Shown: piece after piece, positions 21,297-32,797 of the stretch
Position numbering within the stretch: the stretch's first letter is position 1
Layout of the letters: each line of letters starts with the position of its first letter
Assembly: GCA_958450325.1 (NCBI GenBank)
Contig: OY288242.1
Location: 22,884,474-22,948,473, forward strand
Origin: Agrostemma githago
Lineage: Eukaryota; Streptophyta; Magnoliopsida; Caryophyllales; Caryophyllaceae
Direction of reading: 5' to 3'
Length of the DNA stretch: 64,000 bases
Notes under the pieces: model-generated
Databases searched by the model: none
Told to the model about the DNA's origin: nothing
The model's input: only the letters and a program-made list of their open reading frames with translations
Translations under genes and position numbers: made by a program

Positions 21297-23427
21297 ACGG
21301 GGGTGCATAGCAATGCCTATATAAGCACCCCCTTCCATGCAAAATTGATAATATTTTTTGGCCCTAATTAAACTTTACAAACCCTATTACATTATCACAT
21401 ACACATCTTCAAACCCTAATCAAAACCCTAAGTCCTAATTCAACCCTAATCCTATGCACAAACCCTAACCCTAGCAACTAGGAATCCTAACCCTAAAACC
21501 ACCATAACTTAATCTACGTAAGCCTTGAACTCCGGTGCCTAAACCACAATCAAGCGAGTCCTCTCCGAGACAAGAACATGTAGGTTGAGGGTGCAAAAAC
21601 CCATTTTCTTTCTTTCTCCTCTCTCTCATCATCTTCCTCGTTTTTTTTGTTTTTTTATTTATTCTATCGTCGCATCTATAATATCGATAATATAACTAGT
21701 ATAAAATACTAAATATTCGTCGATTCGTGTCGAGCGTGAGTGATGATGGGATAAGGAAACCCGAATATACAAGAGTATTGCACTCAGCGTTGCCGGTCGC
21801 TTATCCCAACACCCCGATCGCTTGATTGTTGAGGTGAATTAACATCAACCATAATTTTCTTAGTTCGTCATAATCGCATATTTCATCGATGTCAAATATA
21901 TTTTCAAATCAAGTACTTTTTTCTTTAATAAGGGTCGAAACCCGTTGACGCGGATCCGACATCACATAATCCCTAGGGATTCATTACGATGTCGGGAAGC
22001 TGAGGGAATCAAGTCTTTCAATTCGAGCAAAGTGTCAACCCGTTGGATTCGATACCAATTCAATAATTGGATGTCGAATCTAAACGATTTAGTCAAATAT
22101 TTTGGCTAATACGATTTTTCGTTGATGCTTAAAATAAATGTCATTAATTCGATAAGAATGCGACACTATAAACGCGGAGGAAAATTTATATCGTTTTAGT
22201 TAACTTAAACGACTTATAGCAATTTCTTTTTTTAGTTCCGCTCTAATATTCGATATCGATTCAATAATCGAACGTCGAATATGACGAGCATGATACATAT
22301 GCATCGAGCATAAATCAATAATATTTATGCCCGATTCAACAAACTCATAAAATTATCAAAATCAAAAGGCAATTTGAAAATCAATAGCAAATTGCAAAGC
22401 GAACGCTAGTTCGTACAGGGGGCACTCAATCGAGTGCCTAGCTCAATCGGTCAAGTGGCACCCCAAAAACAAGACAGAATGCTATTTTGACAACCACTCG
22501 GTCGAGTCTCGCCATGACTGGATCGAGTGGCCGTGCACTCGGCCGAGTTCCCTCATACCTCGGTCGAGTGACGTCTCGAGATCCGGACAGAAGCCTTTCC
22601 AGAGGTCCACTCGGTCGAGTCCCTCAATGACTCGGTCGAGTGGCCCCTTTATCACGTCAAGCCGTGAGTCCTACAAGGCCATTCGAGTCTCATTAACGTT
22701 TTTTTATGACTTAAGTCGACACGTGTCAATCAATCACGTGAAGTATCACTTTTCAAAACTTTGCATCGTCTTATTTACATCATTCCATATTACATCATTC
22801 GCAAACCGTTATTATCGTTATAACGTTACTAACAAGTTTGTTATTTTCTTGTTTATTTTTCATTGTTTATTTTATTGTACTGAAATGAACTCGCATGCTA
22901 AATTTAATTTCGACGTTAGTTTTAGTTGCATTAGACATAGAAACCCATTCAAATTTTCGCATGTCTAGGAAACATACTGTTTGCATAACATTTTCATCGT
23001 TCAACTAACGCGCGTATTAGAAAGTCACTCGATATCTTAGTTGAGGCCGCCAATGTGCGGCCGGGGTTGGGTGTTCTTTGTGAACTTCCCAACACGTACC
23101 CTCACCCTTTACTCAGAACCTCGGTTTCCGGATGCCCAAAACCGTTGGCGCACGAGAGTCATTCAATACACGATATCCGATAACGTCGGTATCAGTATCA
23201 AATGCAAAGGGACGAGCCCAATAAACTCTGACATCGGAAATGGGCCGTATTTTGTACACGGCCCACTACGACATAGAGTGGGTTCGAACGGGCCCGAATT
23301 CCCACAAAGTTCGGTGGCGACTCCACATCGATTTAAATTTCAATTCGATCCATTCTCATGATTCATTCGCCTCCCCAAACCAGCGCGTGGCCGCGTCGGG
23401 GTGGACCTATGTCATATCCACAATATG

Positions 23428-25359
23428 AAATCGTTATTATTTAGTTACTAGTGTCACGATAACCAACAAAATATTATAACGATCGTAAATAATTAAATTA
23501 CTAAAGATTTATAAAATGATATCAAAAACAGTAAAATATAATAAGGCATACGGTTATTTTATAAATTAATATTATTAGCAAAATAATAAATAGCTAAAAA
23601 TTAGAAAACCAAAGTTAAAATATTTACTACATACTACTACTCGAACATACGATATAAAATCGAGTAACGTCCTAAAGTTACCTTAAGTCGGCATCCGAAC
23701 GATCCAGTGATTGTCCTTATCAGATCCTCACAAAAATCACAATAGGACATGACAGTATGACACCGAGCAGCAGGCTACGTTGATAGCGGCAGTAAAGAAC
23801 GATGGATCAACCAAAACAGCGGCAACGAACCTGATTTAGATAATAGACAGGAAACGGAGGGATTGAGGATGAATAAGTAGAAAACCAAAGAAGGAAGAGG
23901 GTCCTAATTGACGGAATTAGTCGACAAAGGACGGTCGGAAATGGATGCAACAGAAAGAAGAAGACCACGACAAAGCAGCATTGGAATACGAACAAAACAG
24001 AATATGAACAATAACAACAAAAACGATGGCAGCAACAAGTATGTGACACCGAACAGAGAATGGAGAAAGGGCAAAGGCAAAGGAGAACAGAGGGATGCCA
24101 AACAAGAACCGGAACCGAAACCGAAATCGAAAGACAAGACGAAAAGCAGAGCGACGTGACAGTAGCAAAGGATCTGATCAGACAAAAGAAAACAGAAAGA
24201 CAGCAGTAATATCAACCAAAGACGACAACCCAAAACAAGAATAGCAGTAGCATCAACAGTACAACTAAACGAAGAAGAAGAAGGGGAAGAAGAAGAACGA
24301 GAAGGAGAACAACAAAATGAACACAACACGAACCAACAGCAGCAACAGCGACACAACAAAACGAAAGACAAAAAGAAGAAGAAGAAGCAACACGCAGCAA
24401 CAGTAAAACATGGACGAAACGAACAGAGGAACGAACAGATAAGAACGGGACAGAAATCGAGTTACCTTACGACGGAACCCGATCGAAGACATCTGACCAG
24501 CAGCGCACGAATCAGTAGCTGGGCACGATGATGGTGATGAAGTAAAAGAAGAAGAACGGAGGCAGGGGAACAGAGGGAGGTGACGATTGAAAAGCAAAAA
24601 GAATGAATAAGAAGGAAGAGGGAGAGGTTGAATATAGAGGGTGAAACGGTGGGAAAAAAAGAAGGTGAATGTATATTGATGAAGCGGTGGAATGTGTAAT
24701 GAGCATTAAACAAATGGGAAAACAAAAGGTGGTCAAAGGAAAAGAATCAGGCAAATAAAAAGTACGGATTAATTAAGTGAATCGGGTTAGAAATACGGAT
24801 TAAACAAATTCTGTATCGATAAGTAGGCTGACCCACGAATCGAATTAAACGAGTTAATAAAATTAATAAATATTCGGACACTCAAATAAAATGAGTAAAT
24901 AAAGTACTCGAGACGAAAACGGAGCTGATAGAAATAAATAATTAGACGATCAAATAGTGTTTCCCGAGAAACAATAAATCTTCGATAAAGTGAATTAAAT
25001 TGATTTCTCGAGAAAATGTAATAAATGTTTTGACGAAACTTAGTATAAATGAACTTCGAGCCGAAATAGAAATTCAAGCTTAAATATATATAAATAAAAA
25101 GAATTTAGAATTTAAATCGTCGAAATAGATTTTTGATAAGAATTAAATAAAATGTACAAAATAAATAGAAATAGAAATAAAAATATATTTTAAATATAAG
25201 AAGAGTTTCAGAGTCAAATAGAATTTTAGGAGTTTGAAACGATTAAACAATAAATTCGTTTTATAATAATTTTAGGAATTACGAGTTAAATCGTAAACAA
25301 AATAAAAATACGAACATAATTTTAAGTTAATTTAAATTTATAAAATCAAGGGTGTTACA
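23428..25359 (-). repeat. D', second part, ending at a TGTAACACCC-type terminus
   Basis: Resumes the repeat after B and matches about 44835-46997 of D. It ends GGGTGTTACA at 25359; read on the minus strand this is a TGTAACACCC start, typical of chromovirus LTRs. The part at 23790-24750 is rich in GAA/CAG-type triplets and gives long hydrophobic ORFs on the minus strand that I reject. 25360 onward is a different element. Confidence 0.75.
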
Positions 25360-26641
25360 TGTTTGAACAATACAACCAAAATAAAACACTGAAGATCTGG
25401 ATTCAACCACGCCAACATATTCAACCATACCCAATTCCGTTTTCGAGAATACCTCATCTTTTCAAAACGACCATTTAAACATCAATGCTCAGATCAAATC
25501 GTGATTTCTAAAAAGGGAAAACATTTTTAGATGTCGTTATCATTTACACTCACTGCTTTCGAAAAAAGTTTTTAGTGCCATCACCTTGACCAAATTAGAA
25601 CCCATCAACAACAATTACTGTTAATGCAACCGAAACTCCCAATTAACGGGGTTAAGGCCACCACGCGGTTACATTTTACTTCAAAAAAAAAAACTTTTTA
25701 CACACATACCGTTAGCACAACCGAAGCTTCAATTAATGAAGTCAAGGAACTAAAAAAAAAGCGGTTACACTTTCAAAACACTTTTTTTTACAATGCACAC
25801 CCCCACCGTCTAATGCTAGTTAGTACAACCAACGAACGTGGATCACTAATTTTAAAAGATTTTCCAACGATCGAAAGTTTTCTAACAAAAAACTATTCAC
25901 CACCTAAATCCCTCACTAAGGATTTAGTTACACCTTTAAGGAGACTGTCATCAGACTTCGCGCTCTACCACGAGCATCACGCACCCCGCGAGTATCGAAC
26001 TAGCTAATTAATAGTAGTTTCGATAGAAGCATCACGTAATTATTTTTTTAAAAAACCGGTTCCCCCGAAAGAAATGCGCTTTTTAAAAAAAAACATTTAC
26101 ACTTTCGCTATCGTCGGATTCCCGACGCACACGTATAGCAACACGTTTTCACATCACGAACGATGTCACCACACCATCGTCACCCTGATTTTACAAAATC
26201 ATCATTTTTCAAAAACTTTCCTGTGCAAATATTGGTCGTTTTCGAAAAAAAAACTGAATGTCCTTTGATCTTGAGCTGGGATCCCAATCAACTTCTTACG
26301 TCGTACAACCGTGTGATTAACTGTCTGTGTTAGTTACTAGGATCATCTCTACTCGAGTTCTTACATTTTGGGTCGTCTCATTCCGAGAAGTCCTCTTTAA
26401 ACCTCGCCTCCGAGGTTTATGTCAAATCATCTCGTTACAGAGACCTAAGATCCATAAGGCGTTCCATCGAATACACCAAGAGTCTAAAGCACCCGAGTCT
26501 CTAACCCAGTGACTGCGCACACACGCGAGTCAAGGGTCTCATTTCCGTGTCGCTCAGTCACGAGCATTCCTCGAGTCCCTAAGTCATCCGGTGGATCCGT
26601 TCTGACCTTTTAATCATTTCCCATTAGAATCACTCCCCGGC
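25360..26641 (+). other. Upstream non-coding region of element C
   Basis: AT-rich with long A and T runs. Around 25620-25780 a unit of about 105 bp is imperfectly duplicated (both contain CAACCGAA...CTTCAATTAA-like and GCGGTTACA blocks). The ORF at 25624-26007 spans this repeat and I do not support it. No primer-binding site was recognised. Confidence 0.5.
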
Positions 26642-27439
26642 ATGTCGGTAGATTCAAGCGCCATTAAAAGTATCCGCAACGATGTCAGTGCCCTAGCCAA
26701 ATTGGTTCGCAACATCCATACTTCAGTAACCCGTTTGACTTTATCCGTCCGTTACATCGATAGCCGCCTCAATTTCCTTGAGAGTAGAGACACTGAAAGC
26801 AATACAAACGCTAACCTGAGTGATTACCATGCCCAAAAGCCTACCCAGGATAGATTATCCCAATGCTCCGCCCGATCGGAGCTTCCTAAAGTCGATATGA
26901 AAGGAATACCAAGACCTTACAAGGCCACACCCAACAAAGTAGGAAGGTCACCGAGAATGTTTACCCCAATCAACTCATCTTACATCGAATCCCTTAGGTG
27001 CCTAGTCGATCAAGGGTTACTCTCACCTTTGTGTCCCACTCCGGACCCACCAGTCGGCAAACAAGGCAAAAGTTGGACCCCTAATGCTTATTGCCTATAC
27101 CACCGTGGTAACGGGCATGATACCGAATCTTGCTTTCGGCTCAAACATGCCATACAAGATTTGATCGAAAACGGGACCATAAATCTCCCTCCACCCGAGA
27201 AACCAAACAATACCACAAACCCTTTTAGCGTTCACACTGTCCCTGGCGACACCATCGGTTGTTCCCACCGCGACCCTATAGAGGAGAATGTCCGGAATAT
27301 CGAGGAAAGTCCTGACAACCCACGGGCATCCACCGAGACGAGTAAATGTGTCCGAGTCAGAGTCTATTTCATCTTTGGGCCTAGACTTAGTAATATAGCA
27401 AATGTCTTTTCGTTTCTCGCAACGAGTCAGGAGGTGTGA
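26642..27439 (+). CDS. Capsid-less mini-Gag (element C)
   Basis: 265 codons from ATG, open. Residues about 10-50 form a predicted coiled coil (VSALAKLVRNIHTSVTRL). Residues about 115-185 match A's Gag C-terminal region (YIESLRCLVDQGLLSPL, then zinc knuckle YCLYHRGNGHDTESCF, the C-x2-H-x4-H-x4-C form, then AIQDLIENG). The capsid region is missing, as in B. The proteins of B and C are clearly diverged outside the knuckle but keep architecture and length, which suggests the shortened form has been kept for some function. The tail after about residue 200 has no counterpart I recognise. Confidence 0.75.
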   Translation: MSVDSSAIKSIRNDVSALAKLVRNIHTSVTRLTLSVRYIDSRLNFLESRDTESNTNANLSDYHAQKPTQDRLSQCSARSELPKVDMKGIPRPYKATPNKVGRSPRMFTPINSSYIESLRCLVDQGLLSPLCPTPDPPVGKQGKSWTPNAYCLYHRGNGHDTESCFRLKHAIQDLIENGTINLPPPEKPNNTTNPFSVHTVPGDTIGCSHRDPIEENVRNIEESPDNPRASTETSKCVRVRVYFIFGPRLSNIANVFSFLATSQEV

Positions 27440-28304
27440 ACGGATCTGTCCTCCACCTCCCCAAAAACAATATCACGGGCACATAGCCCGCTTATTACTA
27501 TCAATAAAAAGAAATAAACTTTTCTTCCTCCATGATACGCCTCGACAATCGCTTGATTTAATAATGTACTTTCTTGCTTACAACTTGGTACTATGCCATT
27601 TATCGATAATAATCAAACATACCTCGAAACAACGAGGAATTACAAGAACTGAGATCCCGTGTTCTTTGCTTTTACGTATTCCATGTCTGGTATAGAAAGC
27701 CGCAAACTATCCCTTAGGACGAGCATTCCCGAATCCTATGACAAATCTAGATAGTCTCTTAGCTTCTGATCAAAGACGGAAGGCAAATCCATTCCCACAA
27801 TATATATCCCTCAAATAAAGACCAACCATTTCCTACTATAGGTGCTAGTCAGACAAAAAGAAAAAGAAGTCTGAAACGGCCAAGAGGAGCCAAAGAAAAA
27901 ATGAAACCAAGGCCAAACTAAACCGGCCCAATTCAATGATCAAGACCAAAATCAATGGTCAAATGAAACCCCCAATCATCCAATTCGACTTTAAATGCAA
28001 AGTTCGAACAAAAACAAAAAAAAGAGAAAAATGAACAGACTAGTCAACTAGCACCCAAATATTAGCCTCCCTACATTACAACCCTTAAGACCTTCCCGAG
28101 ACACTTGTTAGGAGATAGTCCGGCATTTTGAGGATTCAAGCTCAGTAGGATAATCCCAACCGTTAGGGTCAGACATGGAAATCAGATCCCACGTAATTTA
28201 ATTCCCACCCGATTGAAGTCTGAGTCATTTTTACTCAGCTTCCCCTTTCCTACAACATTATGAAACCGTAACCCCATAGCCTTAACTCCACAAAATCAGC
28301 TCCA
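27440..28304 (+). other. Post-gag non-coding segment of C, left of insertion E
   Basis: Shares with B the block around 27660-27760 and the stretch 28070-28260 (CCTTCCCGAGAC, AAATCAGATCCC, then TTTTTACTC-GCTTCCCCTTT). Ends in GATTC (28305-28309), the target duplication of E. No gene seen. Confidence 0.6.
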
Positions 28305-28309
28305 GATTC

Positions 28310-29586
28310 TGACAAGGCTAAAGTCGTATCATCTATATCAAAATAAACCTAACTAACAACTAACAAATAGCTAGTAGCAAGTAAGGGTCGAACCACAGAG
28401 AGATGGATGAATATTGAAAATTATTTATAATCGATTCTAAACTGTTCTAGTTCTGATTTGTTTGTATTTGTTTTCTAAACAATTGCAGTAATGTAAATTA
28501 AGGGTTCTAACAATATTAAAAGAGATCTAGGGTCTTACGGTTCACTATGCAATTAAATTGGGTAAAGTTTATTAATCATTTAATCAATTAATCATAGTTA
28601 TTTAGGGCAAAGACACGGCCTCTCGGATCTTATGTCAACCTTAGGATAGATTCTGACGGGCTTCGCAACTTACCAGATTATCCTACCCACTTACTTGTAA
28701 GTCTACCCTTACCAGGCTTTCGATCTTAGGTTCGGGTTTCTAAACATTCAACTAGTTCAACGTCTCAAACTAATCAAACGACGATACAAAACAAGTAGTA
28801 AGGCAATAACATATGAAAGATCAATCAAACAATTAATCAAGCTAACATCCCCAATTCAATTAACATAGATCCCCTTCAACTCTAGATAAATAAATTAGCT
28901 ACTCGTGATTAAAGATGAAACAACAAAGTAATTAAGCATAATAGAAATCAATATGAAAATAAGAGAAAAGGGAAAAATATCGATTAAGAAGAGCTGAAAG
29001 ATTGAATAATAATTAAAATCTAAAAAGTACCGCTACAAGCTTGCAGAATTCTGATGCTAATAATAAAACTAAGACTAAAGTTTTTGAATGAATAAAAAAG
29101 TGCCCTTAAACCTAGCCCTAAGAACGGTATTTATACTTATTACAATGGGTTTAATTAAGAAATAGAATATAGTTTAATAAAATAATCCCGTAAGATTCTA
29201 ATTAGGGTAGAATAAGAATTCTTCAGAAATTAGGAAAGCCTCTCTGACGCCTCGTGAACCGCTCGGTTCCCAAACAAACCGAGCGGTACGAAAACGAACC
29301 GACCGGTTCGAAATCAAACCGCTCGGTACAGGATCAAACCGACCGGTTCGGTATCATACCGACCGGTTCGGCCTTCATAGTCCGTCTTGCTGCCTTGTTC
29401 TTTCTTGTTTTCTTCATTTGTAGCTCTTAACTCCGTCTTTTGCTATGTTTCCTGCCAAAACATAAACCATATACCCGGCATAACAAACTACGGATAAAAG
29501 GCTACTAAATTATTCTTAAGGCATGTGAAATCGGTAAAAACGGAGGATAAAATGAGACTAAATATGCATATGAACTTCGTTCATCA
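28310..29586 (-). repeat. 3' LTR of element E
   Basis: 1277 bp. Contains the palindrome array 29256-29370 (ACCGCTCGGT, ACCGACCGGT types) and a TATAAATA box (plus-strand TATTTATA, 29128-29135). Differs from the 5' LTR by about 30 substitutions, a 13-14 bp indel near 29480 and a 4-nt change inside the array. Confidence 0.95.
29128..29370 (-). promoter_or_regulatory. U3 promoter of E 3' LTR: palindrome array and TATA box
   Basis: Seven or so motifs with core CCG-N2-CGG flanked by A/T inverted bases lie about 120 nt upstream of TATAAATA. The 5' LTR has the same at 62602-62712 and 62475-62482. Confidence 0.65.
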
Positions 29587-29624
29587 AATCCCCCTAAACC
29601 GAACCCTTGCTTGTCCCTAAGCAA
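29587..29624 (-). other. 3' polypurine tract and upstream hairpin of E
   Basis: Minus strand: TTGCTT-AGGGAC-AAGCAA (29624-29607, perfect 6-bp stem), then GGGTTCGG, then TTTAGGGGGATT directly before the LTR start TGATGAAC. The tract primes plus-strand DNA. Confidence 0.85.
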
Positions 29625-31369
29625 ACTCACATCAGACAATATTATAGTGGCTTAGAGCAAACTTCGTCAACACGCACCATCCCAAATCTAATACTCTAAC
29701 AAGCAGATGACACCAAGGCTAAAGAAACAAATTCTAAAGCAAAAGATGAAGACTAAAAGAATTCCAAAAACCAAGTCCCAATTAATATTCAAATGCCAAA
29801 CTTTTAATCTTGGATAACCATCTATGCTGAGATTTCTCGCGGTTTACACTCAGCACTCAAATAAGGGCAATATTGTGAGTTTTTGTAAAAACGGAAAGAC
29901 AAAACACTCACCTAACTGCGACTTACGAGAACATGCATGCAATCTAACATGATATCAATCTCTACCAACCGTACATATACATTCAATCGGACCAAAACAC
30001 ATGCCGAGGACTTACAAATGGATAAAGTGGGGCTAATTGGGTAAGAAGGGGCAAAATGATTTGGATATGTAGAGGTAAAAGTCAAGCTAGTACAACCGTA
30101 ACCAATAATAAACTCATTCCCTTCTTAACCAACTTCAATCGAAAGGAATTGTAATTAGTACCAAGCACCATATTTTTTCAATCTTTTCATAACCGACTTT
30201 GTACCAACAACTACAAAAATATAGAAATTAATTCCTTTTCTCATAGCAAAAACACATTCCTTTTCTTGTTTCACTTTTTTTTTCTTTCTTTTCAACTATC
30301 GCCTTTCCTTTTGTTTTCTTTCATTGATTTTTTTTTCAATCATTCATCATTTTTTTCTCCAATCAACATGACATAGTACCAAATTTAACCAGAAAAAAAC
30401 AATTTCGTCTAGTTAACCAAACTAGCTTGACTAGGGTAGGCAAATATGGCATGTAGTTGATAAACGGGTCAAAACAGGTCAAATTATGGCTATGTGGAGT
30501 TCATGGGAATCGGATAAAAGAAAGGGGATTGCCTCTTTTACATATGTCACAATCACAAACCGAATGCATATAGGTATATAAGAGATGAATGTCATGCTTA
30601 TGCAATATGATGTTACATGTCTCATAAGGAGTACTACTCTCAACCTATAAGAAACTGATCATGGATGTCATCAGTTTAGGCTCTAAGTCTCACAATTTAA
30701 GTAGCTTACTCGACAACAGGTCAATTTACTCATTTGGCATTCAAAACATAATTAGCGAAAAGATCAAAGAAATACTAAACTCAACTAACGGGGAAGAGGT
30801 GTCATTCACAAGAAAGAGCAAAGACCTAGGGAAAAGCATGCGACAAATGCAATGTCCTCATCGCCGACACGACTCTATACTAAAACACACAAAAAAAACC
30901 AAAAAAACGGAAAAATAAATAAAAACGTTTTTTTAAAGATTAAAATGATAAAATAAACACACAAAACATCCCCCCAAACTAAATCACACAATGTCCCCAT
31001 TGTGAACCAATATATAAGAGTTAGGACAAAAAGTATAACAAAGAATGGAGAAGGACAAAAAGAGTAAGAGAAGGTACCGACAAAATATGTACAACAGATA
31101 AGTCCCCCAAACCAGCAACTAACCGGGACTAAGAATCAGACCCATACCTATCAATGTCATAATCATCATCAGCTGCCTCCGGACTAGACACAAGGTCCAC
31201 GAACTCTCGCCCAGCATGTCGGGTCTCATCAGCAAAAAGTATTACCTCCATGTAAAGAAGCATCATGGCAGGAATATGCATCATCGTGTCCATAGTAGCT
31301 TATACCGTGATCATAATCATACTGCACCCCGAAGTTGGACTGACCAAAAGGAGGCGGACCGGTGGGTCC
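29625..31369 (-). other. 3' non-coding region of E
   Basis: Between the env-position ORF and the 3' polypurine tract. It contains a purine-rich stretch on the sense strand (30260-30360) and an internal hairpin-polypurine module (30967-31004). ORF 30661-30918 on the opposite strand is not supported. Confidence 0.7.
30967..31004 (-). other. Internal hairpin-polypurine module of E
   Basis: Minus strand: CACAATG-GGGA-CATTGTG (perfect 7-bp stem, 31004-30987), then TGATTTAG, then TTTGGGGGGATG. Same order as at the 3' LTR, about 1.4 kb further upstream. Could act as a second plus-strand start. Confidence 0.6.
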
Positions 31370-32710
31370 TCAAAACGACCCGTCAGAACCAAACCAGGAG
31401 GGTAAGTGATCAGTCGGTTGTAGCTGACCCTGCTGCTGAAGCTGTCGGAGATGTGGATAATAGGCTCGCTGTTGGTCGACATACATCGACCTCATCAAAT
31501 GGAGCATCTCCGTATAACCCGGCGGAGGCGGGTAGAAAGTACCTGTAGGTGGGACAAATGGCCTTTGAAAGGGCGGAGAAGGAGGCCACGGACGAGGTTC
31601 CTGAAACTGAGGAGCCTGACGAGAACCCGAACCTTCACCTTATTCGGTTACCCTGTGGAGTAGTTTTGGGGGTAACGGTAAGTAAGTAACTAGGTGCGGC
31701 AGGCGGTGGGATATCGTGATCGACTGGTGGGTTCTGCCATAGCTCCGGTAAAGAAGGATTGGGAAGAAGACGAGATTGACCCGGAGCAAAGTGCCACAAA
31801 TATTTATTATCAGCATTTACGGAAAACCAACCTGCAGGAAAATCACTAGCAGTATACACAGTTTCCATTGAAATATGCACCCGGTTATTCTCATCAAAAG
31901 TACCTCGTAATAAAGTCCGGGCAAGATGAGTCACCAATCCTCCACCATTAATCGACTTTAAGCGTCCTACTTTAGTAACAATTAAACCAAAAATTTTCAT
32001 GATAAGAGAAGAAATATCAAGATCAAATAAAGGTTGGGATTGGACATTAAGAGCCATCCCAATGAATTCAATTTCAGTTTTGGTCACAGCTCCATGTTCA
32101 TGACGACCAAAAATCGACCCAGAAACAAATCTTTGCCAAATCCGAATTATAGGATGTTGAATGGCCTGACACGAGACACGCTTAAATCGAGGTGGCAAAG
32201 CTTGACCCGTAATAGAATACCAAAGCTGTTGATGACTAAAACAATCAGGGGCACTCAAAATATTACCAAAATCCAAGCCAAAAGTATCCCTAAACAGTCT
32301 GAGGGGGATGGTATGAGTCTGATTCATCATCCTAAATGACATCGTAGCAGTAGATTCATTGTACTGAAAACTGCTAAAGAATTCTAGGGTTAAGTCTTTA
32401 TAAGTGGGTAAATTCATATTAAATAGACCACCCATACCAGTACCATCAAAAAATGCTCCATAGACTCATCGATACCACAGCGACGTAATAAAGCATGACT
32501 AAGAAATCGAGTAGGGGTTACCGGTTTAGAAGCCATGACCAGGAAGAGTTCGCGCTGTCTTTCCGACCCAAAAATAATCTGTTCATACCCAGTTACCGGT
32601 GGGAATTCTGGTGGTGATGATGGCGGTTCCGATGATTCCGTTGCATGTGATGATTCCGGTGGAGAATCTGACCTACGGATGACGTTCCGCCTTTTCCTTC
32701 CGAAAACCAT
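31370..32710 (-). pseudogene. Athila ORF in env position (element E)
   Basis: Three frame-shifted parts. 32710-32414 starts MVFGRKRRN with a Ser/Pro/Glu-rich N-terminus and RQRELFLVMASK. 32435-31635 carries the body (MNLPTYKDLTLEFFSSFQ, FRDTFGLDFGNI, HHPIIRIW-like QHPIIRIWQRFVSGSIFGR), which I recognise as the Athila ORF-1 type family of plants. From about 31635 another frame gives a Pro/Gln-rich tail to a stop at 31370-31372. The shifts are near 32430 and 31635. Its position between integrase and 3' LTR is where Athila elements carry the so-called env-like gene. I see no clear signal peptide or transmembrane helix here, so an envelope role is not supported by this copy. Confidence 0.75.
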
Positions 32711-32797
32711 TGTTGAAGATGAAGAGGAGTGGTAAAGGTGATGGGTGAAGGTAAGGTGGAAAGGAGATTTAATATGGTGGAGGAGTTTTATGGGGGG

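Larger units (their letters stand above)
11859..23422 (+). mobile_element. Element B: non-autonomous Tat-type element (mini-Gag only)
   Basis: Two A-like LTRs (11859-14511 and 19166-23422, the latter enlarged by solo LTR H) flank a 4.65 kb interior. The target duplication is ATATG at 11854-11858 and 23423-23427. The interior has a primer site, leader, one short gag-like ORF and about 2.5 kb of non-coding sequence up to a polypurine tract. There is no protease, RT, RNase H or integrase, so movement must have relied on an A-like helper. The LTRs differ at many positions and by indels of whole palindrome units, so the insertion is not recent. Confidence 0.95.
19166..23422 (+). repeat. 3' LTR of element B, interrupted by solo LTR H
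   Basis: Starts TGTAGACACCC after the polypurine tract and ends TCCACA followed by the ATATG duplication. H occupies 19635-21296. The promoter parts are 19554-19633 (array), then after H TATATAA at 21318-21324. H thus separates the palindrome array from the TATA box. The second array is at 22421-22643. Confidence 0.93.

Noticed and set aside
23807..24754. Overlapping Leu/Phe/Ser-rich minus-strand ORFs (up to 155 aa)
   Set aside because: They are the complement of a GAA/CAG-rich stretch inside D'; several frames are open at once and the matching part of D gives different hydrophobic peptides.
25624..26007. 127-aa ORF in the upstream part of C
   Set aside because: Spans an imperfect tandem duplication and poly-A runs; no domain or homologous frame in B.
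31216..31548. Plus-strand 110-aa ORF
   Set aside because: Opposite strand of the Pro/Gln-rich tail of the Athila env-position ORF.
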